Notes under the pieces: generated by a model
What the model was told of the DNA's origin: nothing
The model's database searches: none
What the model saw: only the letters and a program-made list of their open reading frames with translations
From: JADKAC01 sp964492065
GTDB lineage: Bacteria > Bacteroidota > Bacteroidia > Chitinophagales > BACL12
Reading direction: 5' to 3'
Assembly (NCBI GenBank): GCA_964492065.1
Contig: CAZBHH010000003.1
Span: 1-64,000, forward strand
Length of the DNA stretch: 64,000 nt
Made by a program: the position numbers and the translations under genes
Part shown: piece after piece, positions 1-7,616 of the stretch
Layout of the letters: every line of letters begins with the position of its first letter
How positions within the stretch are numbered: the stretch's first letter is position 1

Positions 1-1
1 G

Positions 2-466
2 GGATCATCAACCAATTACGAAATGTCAGTACCCGGTTTTTACGAAACATCTGTTGAGTCAGACGGTAAATTAAATTACCTGGAAATTCCCATTCTGGTT
101 AATTATTATATCGGCAGCGGCAACATACAACCGGTTATCGGCCTGGGACCTTCCATCGGATTTGGTATGGGCTACAAATCATCCGGAACTGCTACCACAA
201 AAACCACAGATCCGATCACCGGCACTACAACCACCACTACCGAAGATTTTGACGACAGCGGTTCTTTTGAAGATGCCGGCTTAAAAGGAATTGACTTCAG
301 CGTGTTGGTACAGGCTGGAGTGTTAATGAACGAAATCGGCCCGGGCAGCCTTGGCCTGAATGCAGGTTACATGTTAGGCCTTGCCAATATTAATGATGGC
401 GACGCCAAACTGAATAACCGCGGCATTAAAATCGCCCTGGTTTATAAATTCCCAATCGGCGGATAA
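2..466 (+). CDS. Outer-membrane beta-barrel protein (5' end cut by window edge)
   Basis: The reading frame is open from base 2, so the start and signal peptide lie outside the window; the first internal ATG (base 23) is unlikely to be the true start. The visible part has the alternating hydrophobic strands of small Bacteroidota porin-like barrels, including the typical NYLEIPILVNYY strand and a C-terminal strand ending VYKFPIGG. A Thr-rich insert at about residues 55-75 probably forms an extracellular loop. A terminator follows directly. The next gene is another barrel of different sequence. The role is unknown; such proteins are usually called PorT-like or OMP_b-brl domain proteins. Confidence 0.75.
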   Translation, partial: GSSTNYEMSVPGFYETSVESDGKLNYLEIPILVNYYIGSGNIQPVIGLGPSIGFGMGYKSSGTATTKTTDPITGTTTTTTEDFDDSGSFEDAGLKGIDFSVLVQAGVLMNEIGPGSLGLNAGYMLGLANINDGDAKLNNRGIKIALVYKFPIGG

Positions 467-790
467 TTCATAATTCAATTTTAAAAGCCGGCTGTCCAAG
501 GCCGGCTTTTTTTTGCCCATATATAGCCGTTAAATGTTAAAATCCCCTTTAAATACAACCGGATGTCCACTTTATTAACACACGCCCGCCATCTACCTGT
601 GCATAAAATCGGGAATTACTATTGCGCCAATGCTCCAAGTATTGGAAGTTTGTAATTAATTTTAAATCATCAGATTATACAAGGGTGTTCTATGGGGTGT
701 TTGGATAAATCTATATTAAAAAAGAATCGCAGCTATGCGCCTTTTACGAAGAATATACTTTTTTAAATTTAACAACTAAAACAAATGATT
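467..790. other. Intergenic region
   Basis: After the terminator at 483-514 there is about 275 bp of AT-rich DNA without a convincing gene. A near match to the Bacteroidota -7 element (TAAATTTA, about 763-770) lies 20 nt before the next start and is the best promoter candidate for that gene. Confidence 0.4.
483..514 (+). terminator. Rho-independent terminator after the first barrel gene
   Basis: Perfect 10-bp stem (AAAAGCCGGC / GCCGGCTTTT, arms 483-492 and 501-510) with an 8-nt loop and a T tract, starting 17 nt after the stop codon. Confidence 0.9.
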
Positions 791-1516
791 ATGAGAAAAT
801 TCACATTTACGGCAATTGCCGTTCTTTTCTTCAGCACAGCCTTTGCGCAAAAACCTGATGCCGGTGCGTTTACCATCGAGACACAGATTAATCTGCAAAC
901 AGGTACTGCGCCAATTAATATTTTTACCCCGAATATCCGGGCGAGGTATTTCATTTCCGACGGTATGGCGCTGCGCCTGCAGTTCGCCTATTTAAGCAAT
1001 AAAAATACCATGACCGTAACAGAGAATGCGGATGGCACCGGCGGCGAAGGCACCATCACCCAATCGAGTTCTCAGTTTACCTTCAGGCCCGGAATTGAGA
1101 AGCACTTTGCCGGAACAAACCGCCTGGCGCCATACATCGGGGCTGAGATAAATATCCAGATGGGAAGCGCTAAGGAATCTCTTGACCAGGCCTCCACGGA
1201 TGGATATGGCTTTTATTATTACGATGAAACAACAACTGCTGAAGTAACCGGCGGCTGGTTAAGCGGCCCCTCCTCCTGGGGTGCTGGCACTACATTTGGG
1301 TTAAACCTGTTGGCCGGTCTCGATTTTTATGTGACCGAAAATTTATATCTCGGCGGCGAATTGGGCTGGGGTTTTAATTCGTTCTCCGCAAAGGATACCG
1401 AACTTACTGTCACTGTAGATGGCGACACTTTTAACTCTACTACACCCGGAGCTAAATCAAGCGGTTTTGGCATGGCGCCTACCGGATTTATCCGACTGGG
1501 TTGGTTATTGCAGTAA
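791..1516 (+). CDS. Exported outer-membrane beta-barrel protein
   Basis: 241-residue protein with a clear signal peptide (MRKFTFTAIAVLFFSTAFAQ, cleavage after AFAQ). The rest is a run of amphipathic strands with aromatic girdles, ending in a hydrophobic strand, as in eight-stranded OmpA/PorT-like barrels. Two loops rich in Gly, Thr and Ser (about 75-85 and 140-165) would face outward. ATG 791 gives the normal signal peptide start; an in-frame ATG at 785 adds only Met-Ile. A strong terminator follows. It probably sits in the outer membrane; no specific function can be inferred. Confidence 0.75.
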   Translation: MRKFTFTAIAVLFFSTAFAQKPDAGAFTIETQINLQTGTAPINIFTPNIRARYFISDGMALRLQFAYLSNKNTMTVTENADGTGGEGTITQSSSQFTFRPGIEKHFAGTNRLAPYIGAEINIQMGSAKESLDQASTDGYGFYYYDETTTAEVTGGWLSGPSSWGAGTTFGLNLLAGLDFYVTENLYLGGELGWGFNSFSAKDTELTVTVDGDTFNSTTPGAKSSGFGMAPTGFIRLGWLLQ

Positions 1517-1537
1517 TACAGAACTTTTACAACATTC

Positions 1538-1572
1538 AAAGGCTGTTTCCGGTTGAAACAGCCTTTTTTTTT
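1538..1572 (+). terminator. Rho-independent terminator
   Basis: 12-bp perfect stem (arms 1538-1549 and 1555-1566) with a 5-nt loop and a long T run. It separates the barrel gene from the convergent MATE gene. The T run is strong only in the + direction. Confidence 0.92.
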
Positions 1573-1609
1573 GATATGTTTTAGATATGTACGGGTTTCT
1601 CCTATCGTT

Positions 1610-2941
1610 TTACAAACGGATGGACTTCCAGTTGCCACGCTTTAAATAATACCAGCACAGGCTGCCCATTACAAACCAATATACGAGCTCGCTCGTCCAG
1701 GCAACGGTGAGATTCACGTGCAGGACGGGGACGAGTACCACCACATAGGCCACGTAAACCAGGAGGGTTATCAACTCCAGCAGCAGTGAATATTTGGTGG
1801 CGCCAGTTCCGGTAACCGCCCGGAACAGTACACTTGCTACCGACATCATGACCAGGCAGGAGCCGCAAATCCGCACCGGATTCTTTGCCAGTTCAACAAT
1901 TTGCGGATCATTGGTAAAAATGCTGATAAACACTTCGGGTTTCACCACGATGAGCAGGCAGAAAAACATCGAAAAGGAAAAGCTGATAACCAGTACTTTC
2001 TTCAGAAGGTCAAAGAGTTCCGCATGGCGGTTCTGTCCCAGGATATTGCTGACAAGCGAGTTGGTGGCATTGGCAAATCCCCAGGTGGTAACGCCTAACA
2101 CCATATAGACCTCCTTGGCCACATTGGACGCCGCAAGCGCCCCACTTCCCATGCGCTCTATCAGCAGGAAAAACAGCACCCAGGTACCGGTGGACAACAC
2201 GTGCTGCAACACCACCGGCCCGGAGAGTTTTAACCCGCTGTTCACCACGCTCCAGTCGAAGCGCTTCAACCGGAACAATTCGAATTTTTTGCGCAGCGGC
2301 GAAGCGATGAGATAGACAAAATTGATACACATGGCCACGCAACTGGAAATCAGCGAAGCTAATCCGGCGCCGGCAATACCCATCGCCGGGAACCCCATCT
2401 CCCCGAACACCAGGCAATAGTTAAAAAACACATTGACCACCAGCATGGACAGTGCACTCCAGGTGATGATTTGATTTTTGCCTATGCTGGTATAAAAGGC
2501 TATAAACAAGAATGCAAAAGCGGCGAGGAACAGCTCCCATACCCGGTAGCTCAGATAAACCATCGCTGCCTCAAATACCGCCTGCGACGAAAATATGGGT
2601 TGCAGAAAGGCCGGCACCGCCCATTTTAAAGTGGCAAACATGAGGGACCCCACCAGGAACATAAACAGGAAATTGTTGTTAAACACCGCCCCTATACTCC
2701 GCTCATCCTTCTCGCCCGCCCGCCTCGCGATGATAATTTGAATGCCTACCGATAGGCCGTAGGGTATCATCGTCAGGGTGATAAACAGCAGGGCGCCAAT
2801 ACCGCTGGCCGCCAGTTCTGTTTCGCCCACCCTGCCCATAAATGCCACCCCGATCAGATTGATGATGTTGTTAAACAGGCTGCTGATCATCAGGGGTAAT
2901 GAAATATGAAAGATCTGGCGATATGTTATCTGTAATTGCAA
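1610..2941 (-). CDS. MATE-family multidrug/Na+ antiporter
   Basis: 443-residue integral membrane protein with about 12 hydrophobic helices in two similar halves, as in the MatE family (NorM/DinF type). The N-terminus reads ITYRQIFHISLPLMISSLFNN and helix 2 carries the GRVGETELAASGIGALLF stretch typical of bacterial MATE proteins. MATE transporters export cationic drugs or metabolites in exchange for Na+ or H+; the substrate cannot be read from sequence. The best start is a TTG (2939-2941), because no ATG lies near the conserved N-terminus. Single-gene unit; a TATCTTTG promoter element lies 30 nt upstream. Confidence 0.9.
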   Translation of the reverse strand: MQLQITYRQIFHISLPLMISSLFNNIINLIGVAFMGRVGETELAASGIGALLFITLTMIPYGLSVGIQIIIARRAGEKDERSIGAVFNNNFLFMFLVGSLMFATLKWAVPAFLQPIFSSQAVFEAAMVYLSYRVWELFLAAFAFLFIAFYTSIGKNQIITWSALSMLVVNVFFNYCLVFGEMGFPAMGIAGAGLASLISSCVAMCINFVYLIASPLRKKFELFRLKRFDWSVVNSGLKLSGPVVLQHVLSTGTWVLFFLLIERMGSGALAASNVAKEVYMVLGVTTWGFANATNSLVSNILGQNRHAELFDLLKKVLVISFSFSMFFCLLIVVKPEVFISIFTNDPQIVELAKNPVRICGSCLVMMSVASVLFRAVTGTGATKYSLLLELITLLVYVAYVVVLVPVLHVNLTVAWTSELVYWFVMGSLCWYYLKRGNWKSIRL

Positions 2942-3237
2942 CTAACGGCTACGGCGCTGGTGTTATGCGGCCAAAGATATTTGAAATCCCCTTGTAAAAT
3001 GCAATGGTAACTGTCGCTAATCCCGATTATAAATCCGCGGCACATGGGTGGTTTCATTATTCGGGGATTTCCCTTTGTCGGGGCTTGTGGCCGCCTAACC
3101 CACGTCTAAAGCCGCCCTCCATTGCCCCGGCAAACAATTTAACCGAAAAATTACACACCAAAACCCCGGGGAAAAGAAATGGGTATTCAAATAAAGTTGT
3201 TATTATTGCGTGCACTTAAAATTCATAAAAAGAAGTT
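2942..3237. other. Divergent intergenic region
   Basis: 296 bp between the MATE gene and the next forward gene. It holds the MATE -7 element. A 71-codon frame at 3004-3219 has no protein-like composition and I do not count it as a gene. Nothing else recognised. Confidence 0.4.
2972..2979 (-). promoter_or_regulatory. -7 promoter element of the MATE gene
   Basis: TATCTTTG on the minus strand is a perfect match to the Bacteroidota -7 consensus TAnnTTTG, 30 nt before the TTG start. The -33 box is not clear. Confidence 0.5.
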
Positions 3238-3882
3238 ATGAAGCGTTCCACGTCAATGATCATCATTTCCCTGCTGGGCATTGTAATAGTTTACCTCGTT
3301 TACCTCCTGATTACCGGGATCAGCGGCCCGATAAAGTTTGATAAGGAAAGCAAATTACGCTTTGCGGCAGTTGAACAAAAGCTGGATGCAATACGCAACC
3401 TGCAATTCGCCTACAAAGAAGTTACCGGCAGATATGCCCCTACCTGGGACTCTTTATTTTACGTCATCGACCACGACAGTATGACCATTGAACGCAAGTT
3501 GTTAATTCCAAAATCGAAATACAGCGAAGAACTCTATGGAAAAAACCCCAAGGTGGCCGATGATACTACCAAATATGAGGTGATTTTTCATTCACGTGTC
3601 GCATTAAAGGATACTTTGTTTGAAGACTCCAAATACAAGCGGGAAACCATGGCGGATATCCCCTTCAGCGGCGGCCAGAAATTTTATATGAATGCCGGAA
3701 TGATTGACGCCGGCGGCGGCAGGGTGAAAGTCCCCGTGTTTATTGTCACTGCACCCAACAAGTACGTGTTAAAGGGATTGAATACTCGCTACTTTAATCC
3801 CGACGAGGGATATCAAATGGGTAGCATGTACGAAACGACTACCGAATTTGCCTATAAGCGGGAAACGCTGGAGTATAAATAA
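3238..3882 (+). CDS. Membrane-anchored pseudopilin-like protein of unknown function
   Basis: 214 residues with one N-terminal transmembrane segment (about 7-27), then a charged helix (FAAVEQKLDAIRNLQFAYKE) leading to GRYAPTWDSL and a small periplasmic domain. A hydrophobic N-terminal helix running into a KLxAIRxxQxAYK-type helix and a GxYAxxxDSL turn resembles pseudopilin/GspG-like proteins, but there is no prepilin peptidase cleavage motif. The gene stands 91 bp before a DUF3822 gene, rsmD and coaD. No function is known to me. Confidence 0.7.
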   Translation: MKRSTSMIIISLLGIVIVYLVYLLITGISGPIKFDKESKLRFAAVEQKLDAIRNLQFAYKEVTGRYAPTWDSLFYVIDHDSMTIERKLLIPKSKYSEELYGKNPKVADDTTKYEVIFHSRVALKDTLFEDSKYKRETMADIPFSGGQKFYMNAGMIDAGGGRVKVPVFIVTAPNKYVLKGLNTRYFNPDEGYQMGSMYETTTEFAYKRETLEYK

Positions 3883-3973
3883 TTGTTATTAAACAACCGG
3901 CAGGCGCCGCCTCTCCGGCAGGTATTTTGCCTTTGATGCGCATTGCGCATTAATCTTTAATTTTAAGGCTGCT

Positions 3974-4831
3974 ATGCAATCGTATATTCATCCCGAATTT
4001 AACAACGCATTTACAAAACACCTTTCGCTGTTAATTGAAATTGATTACGGGTATTTCAATTATTGCGTTTACAATGCCGCTACCGGTGATGTTTCCATCA
4101 TTAAACAAGTGGTGTTTAATGCACAACCGGAAATGCAATTCGATTTTGAGAAATTTCAAATTGCGGTAAACAACGAAGACACGCTGCATTGCCCTTTTCA
4201 TGAACAACACGCATCCGTCGCATGGAGCCCGTTTATTGGCGTCCCCGCTCCGCTGTTCGATGCGGATAACACAGCCAGGTACCTGTATTTTGTCAGCAGT
4301 GATGCCATTGACGCTTCCACCCGATACGAAATTGCCGAAGCGCTGGATATGTATATCGTTTTTACCTTGCATCACAAACTGCGCTATTTCTTTGAGAAGG
4401 TGCAGCCACGCATTGCATGGCATCATGCTGTACTGCCTTTTCTGTACGCCGGCACCTCCGCTGCAGAAAACAATTCAACCGATAGTGTATTCCTGGACGT
4501 AAAGGAAGGTTATTACCTGTTAGTGTTATTGCGCAACGGGCAACCGTTCTTCATTAACCGGTTTAATTTCAGCAATGTCGATGACTTCATGTATTACCTG
4601 TTATTAGCCTGTGAGCAGAAAGGCTTCGACAGAAACGAATTGCAGTTATATATCTCCGGTGCATTGAACCGCGAATCGCAAATCTATACACAGATATACC
4701 GTTTCTTTGTAAACATCCGCTTCAGTGCACCCATCGGCAATTTCCGGTTCCCCGAAGCATTGGAAATACCTGCGCATGCGATTTTTACACTTACCGGGCT
4801 TCAATCATGCGCATCATTTCAGGTAATTTAA
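3974..4831 (+). CDS. DUF3822 family protein
   Basis: 285-residue soluble protein with the layout of the Bacteroidota DUF3822 family: an N-terminal strand-turn-strand (LSLLIEIDYGYFNYCVYN), a central region ending in helices, and a second half with the VFLDVKEGYYLLVLLRNGQ and FINRFNFSNVDDFMYYLL stretches. The repeated beta-hairpin/helix pattern suggests an actin-like fold, but catalytic residues are not evident. The 3' end overlaps rsmD by 25 bp, so the two are translationally coupled. That linkage is common in Bacteroidota and hints at a translation-related role, but this is inference. Confidence 0.8.
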   Translation: MQSYIHPEFNNAFTKHLSLLIEIDYGYFNYCVYNAATGDVSIIKQVVFNAQPEMQFDFEKFQIAVNNEDTLHCPFHEQHASVAWSPFIGVPAPLFDADNTARYLYFVSSDAIDASTRYEIAEALDMYIVFTLHHKLRYFFEKVQPRIAWHHAVLPFLYAGTSAAENNSTDSVFLDVKEGYYLLVLLRNGQPFFINRFNFSNVDDFMYYLLLACEQKGFDRNELQLYISGALNRESQIYTQIYRFFVNIRFSAPIGNFRFPEALEIPAHAIFTLTGLQSCASFQVI

Positions 4832-5337
4832 AAGGCAGGCGATTCTCCCCGCCCGCAAAAATCCCGGCACGACCGACTACTGATTTTGCGAAGGAGGGTT
4901 TATTTAATATCCTGGCAAATACGGTGGATTTTGAAACCGTCAGTTTTCTCGATTTATTTGGCGGCACCGGCAGTATCAGTTATGAAATGGGATCCCGCGG
5001 CTGCAAGGAAATCGTTTGCGTTGAAAAGGATCTGACGAGCGTCAACTTTATCCGCAAGACGGCTTCCGAGTTTGCACTGCCGGTGAACGTAATGCAAATG
5101 GATGTATTTGAATACATGCGCAGCACCCGTTCTGCTTTTGATATCATATTTGCAGGGCCGCCTTACAAACTGGAATTGCTCGACCAGATACCGGATGAAA
5201 TCTTTGAAGTGCACTTACTCAACCCGGGCGGCATTTTCATTTTGGAACACAATCCCGATCACAATTTCGACGCCCATCCGCATTTTAAGCGCAAGCGCAA
5301 TTACGGCACCACGATTTTCAGTATTTTTGAATTGTGA
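4807..5337 (+). CDS. rsmD: 16S rRNA (guanine(966)-N2)-methyltransferase RsmD
   Basis: 176 residues, normal RsmD length. RsmD methylates N2 of G966 in 16S rRNA using SAM. Visible features are the N-terminal MRIISGNLKGRRF and RPTTDFAKEGLFNIL segments, SAM motif I (FLDLFGGTGSISYE), the acidic ribose-binding end of the next strand (CVEKD), and the catalytic motif region FAGPPYKLE at residues 115-123. In the family this last motif is normally (D/N)PPY; here the first residue is Gly (GGG, 5155-5157). The gene overlaps DUF3822 upstream and coaD downstream (4 bp). Family assignment is firm; full activity is less certain because of the Gly. Confidence 0.9.
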   Translation: MRIISGNLKGRRFSPPAKIPARPTTDFAKEGLFNILANTVDFETVSFLDLFGGTGSISYEMGSRGCKEIVCVEKDLTSVNFIRKTASEFALPVNVMQMDVFEYMRSTRSAFDIIFAGPPYKLELLDQIPDEIFEVHLLNPGGIFILEHNPDHNFDAHPHFKRKRNYGTTIFSIFEL

Positions 5338-5807
5338 AAAAGAATATTGCCGTCTTTCCGGGATCCTTTGACCCGATAACCCTCGGGCATGTAAACATCG
5401 TAGAGCGCTGCCTGCCACTGTACGATACAATAATCATTGCCATTGGAAAAAATACCGAGAAAAAAAACCTGTTCAGCCTCGAACAGCGCATGGTGTGGAT
5501 TGCCGAAATTTTTGCCGGTATGCCTCAGATCGAAATTGCCAGTTATGAGGGGTTGACCATTGACTTCTGCAAGAGTTGTAATGCCAGCGTTCTGCTGCGG
5601 GGATTGAGAAGCGCCGGCGATTTTGAGTACGAAAAAAATATCGCACTGATTAATCGCACCTTAGTCCCGGAAATCGAAACGGTATTCCTGCTGAGTATTC
5701 CCGCTTATGCACATATCAGTTCAAGCATTGTCCGCGAACTGGTTAAGCATAAGGGCAATATCAAAAACCTGGTACCCGATTGCATCATAAGAGATATGCA
5801 GAAATAA
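5334..5807 (+). CDS. coaD: Phosphopantetheine adenylyltransferase CoaD
   Basis: 157 residues, the usual CoaD length. It joins ATP and 4'-phosphopantetheine to give dephospho-CoA, the penultimate step of CoA synthesis. The nucleotidyltransferase TxGH motif is seen in FPGSFDPITLGHVNIV, and the second signature in AHISSSIVRE near the C-terminus; LLRGLRSAGDFEYE is also typical. The start is GTG overlapping the rsmD stop (GTGA), so translation is probably coupled. The 3' end overlaps the convergent NUDIX gene by 23 bp. Confidence 0.95.
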   Translation: MKKNIAVFPGSFDPITLGHVNIVERCLPLYDTIIIAIGKNTEKKNLFSLEQRMVWIAEIFAGMPQIEIASYEGLTIDFCKSCNASVLLRGLRSAGDFEYEKNIALINRTLVPEIETVFLLSIPAYAHISSSIVRELVKHKGNIKNLVPDCIIRDMQK

Positions 5808-6423
5808 TTCCCGCATCCAGCACATCCCGGATATTCTGATAGGTTTGATTGTATTTCACTTCGAGTTCGGACGCATTCACCCATTGCACTAATGCAATCC
5901 CTTCAGCAATCTGCGGCGTAAATGCGAATGCATTGCTGCGCATCAAAAACCAATGTGTAATCTTTAATATCTTATGTCCTTCAATTACATAAGTATGATA
6001 GGTCTTCATCAGTTTTTTGACGATTTCGGGCGGCGTTATTCCCGTTTCCTCCACGACTTCCCGAACAGCGGCTTGCGGCACTTTTTCCCCGGGTTCAATT
6101 TTTCCTTTTGGCAAATCCCACATACCGTTGCGGTAAATCATCAACACATCTTTTGCGCTGTTCATCACAAGGCCTCCTGCTGCTTTTACCGTTTTATAAC
6201 CGGCGAATAAATGAGAGCGTATCGCCCTGGCGTCATCGCCGTACACGCTCAGGCTGCGCAGCATACCACCCGTTTCAATTTGCCGCATCGCCTTCATGAT
6301 TTCTTTGCGTTTGGTGAAAAAAAATACAGGATTTGTTTCGGTGGATTCCACATCGGCAGGAGGCATATCCTCGCGGATAATGACGGGGATCTCGTTTATA
6401 AATATTTTATACATTTGGCTCAT
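5785..6423 (-). CDS. NUDIX hydrolase with N-terminal extension
   Basis: About 212 residues. The C-terminal half holds a perfect Nudix box (G-x5-E-x7-REVVEETGI) with the metal-binding Glu pair in REVVEE, preceded by MWDLPKGKI. The N-terminal 70 or so residues, beginning MYKIFINEIPVII, are a separate small domain found in this Bacteroidota subgroup. Nudix enzymes hydrolyse nucleoside diphosphates linked to another group; the substrate is unknown. Start at 6423 (MSQMYK) or 6414 (MYK). The 6423 start shares a CATG with the pyrE start on the other strand. The 3' end overlaps coaD. Confidence 0.85.
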   Translation of the reverse strand: MSQMYKIFINEIPVIIREDMPPADVESTETNPVFFFTKRKEIMKAMRQIETGGMLRSLSVYGDDARAIRSHLFAGYKTVKAAGGLVMNSAKDVLMIYRNGMWDLPKGKIEPGEKVPQAAVREVVEETGITPPEIVKKLMKTYHTYVIEGHKILKITHWFLMRSNAFAFTPQIAEGIALVQWVNASELEVKYNQTYQNIRDVLDAGIISAYLL

Positions 6424-7063
6424 GTTGTTCGATAGCAGGATTGCAAAGCAATTCACCGAAAAATTACTGGAAATACAAGCGGTTAAACTCAGCCCTGAAA
6501 CTCCGTTTACCTGGGCATCGGGCTGGAAATCGCCCATATATTGCGATAACCGGCTGACCCTGTCTTATCCTGAAATACGCAAGTTTATAAAAAATAATTT
6601 AGCGCAGATAGTAACTTCAAAATTTGAAGATGCGGAAGTAATTGCCGGCGTTGCTACGGCGGGGATCCCGCATGGTTTGCTGGTTGCCGAACAATTGGGA
6701 CTTCCCTTTGTCTATGTGCGTTCGGAATCAAAAAAACACGGGCTCACCAACCGGATAGAAGGTAAAATCGAAGCCGGGAGTGCCGTCGTGGTAATCGAAG
6801 ATCTGATTTCTACCGGAGGCAGCAGCCTGCAGGCAGTGGAGGCATTGCGGTCTGCAGGAGCTCGTGTCTGCGGTCTCGCCGCACTGTTCACCTATGCATT
6901 TCCCCAGAGTGAACAGGCATTCCGGGAAGCACAGTGCCCGTTCTTTACATTGACCGACTACCCGGTTACGATTGAATATGCAATGGAGCGGGGAATAATT
7001 CCCGCTGCCACGGAAGAATTGTTGAAGTCCTGGAGAAAAAATCCCGCATCATGGATGAAATAA
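6422..7063 (+). CDS. pyrE: Orotate phosphoribosyltransferase PyrE
   Basis: 213 residues, the same length as E. coli PyrE. It converts orotate plus PRPP to OMP in pyrimidine synthesis. The PRPP-binding loop VVVIEDLISTGGSS, the FTWASGWKSPIYCDNR segment and VRSESKKHGLTNRIEG (flexible catalytic loop with Lys) are all visible. ATG 6422 gives the normal N-terminus; the frame stays open upstream, but that part is antisense to the NUDIX gene and unlike PyrE. The last 13 bp overlap the next gene. Confidence 0.95.
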   Translation: MLFDSRIAKQFTEKLLEIQAVKLSPETPFTWASGWKSPIYCDNRLTLSYPEIRKFIKNNLAQIVTSKFEDAEVIAGVATAGIPHGLLVAEQLGLPFVYVRSESKKHGLTNRIEGKIEAGSAVVVIEDLISTGGSSLQAVEALRSAGARVCGLAALFTYAFPQSEQAFREAQCPFFTLTDYPVTIEYAMERGIIPAATEELLKSWRKNPASWMK

Positions 7064-7608
7064 GCAATCTGTTGCCGCTGGTCGCTACCGGGTTCGCCGC
7101 AGCCTTCCTGGCAATACTGCTGGCGAGTTTTTTTATTTTTTTGATTCTGCGGCGATTCTGGCTCAGGTTTCGAAAGAGTTTTCAGAATGATTTATTGAAA
7201 TATGTGAGCAGTGAATTGAGTGATTTATCATTGCACGAAAAAATACTGCCATCGATGCAGGCCGATATATCCAACCATTTTGATGAGTTCTTGCAGACTA
7301 CCCTGCCAACTGAATTACCGGTGTTAAAAATGTTTATCGACGACAAGCTTACAGACGAACTGAAATTGGTTTTTAATAAAGAGATGAACAACATCCTGCC
7401 CGCAATGCTTAAAAAAAACTTCAGCGAATCCAAGCAATTGAAATATTATTTTAAGGAAGGTGTGCGTGACTTGGCGAATCTCGTAACTGAAAAACTTTAC
7501 GATCGCATGCTGGGGAAAATGCCCTTGTACATTTTCATCGCATTTTGTTGTTCGCTGTTAGGCGCTATTCTCTCCGCTTTAATGGCCGGGGTAATTTTCA
7601 CTGATTAA
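7051..7608 (+). CDS. Membrane protein with transmembrane segments at both ends
   Basis: 185 residues. One transmembrane helix lies near the N-terminus (about 8-32, ending in RRFWLRFRK), a second near the C-terminus (about 160-183), with a 125-residue helical domain between. Pieces such as ISNHFDEFLQTTLPTELPVLKMFIDDKL recall short DUF445-like proteins of Bacteroidota, a resemblance I cannot confirm. Start overlaps pyrE by 13 bp and the stop is 8 bp before the WD40 gene, so it sits in a pyrE-WD40-dcd operon. Function unknown. Confidence 0.7.
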   Translation: MDEISNLLPLVATGFAAAFLAILLASFFIFLILRRFWLRFRKSFQNDLLKYVSSELSDLSLHEKILPSMQADISNHFDEFLQTTLPTELPVLKMFIDDKLTDELKLVFNKEMNNILPAMLKKNFSESKQLKYYFKEGVRDLANLVTEKLYDRMLGKMPLYIFIAFCCSLLGAILSALMAGVIFTD

Positions 7609-7616
7609 AACCGCAC

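Noticed and set aside
3004..3219. 71-codon forward frame between the MATE gene and the pseudopilin-like gene
   Set aside because: Composition is not protein-like (many Pro, Arg, Asn and no domain pattern) and no promoter or coupling supports it.
6296..6421. Upstream extension of PyrE by 42 residues
   Set aside because: Those residues are antisense to the NUDIX gene and unlike PyrE, whose family length (213 aa) fits ATG 6422 exactly.
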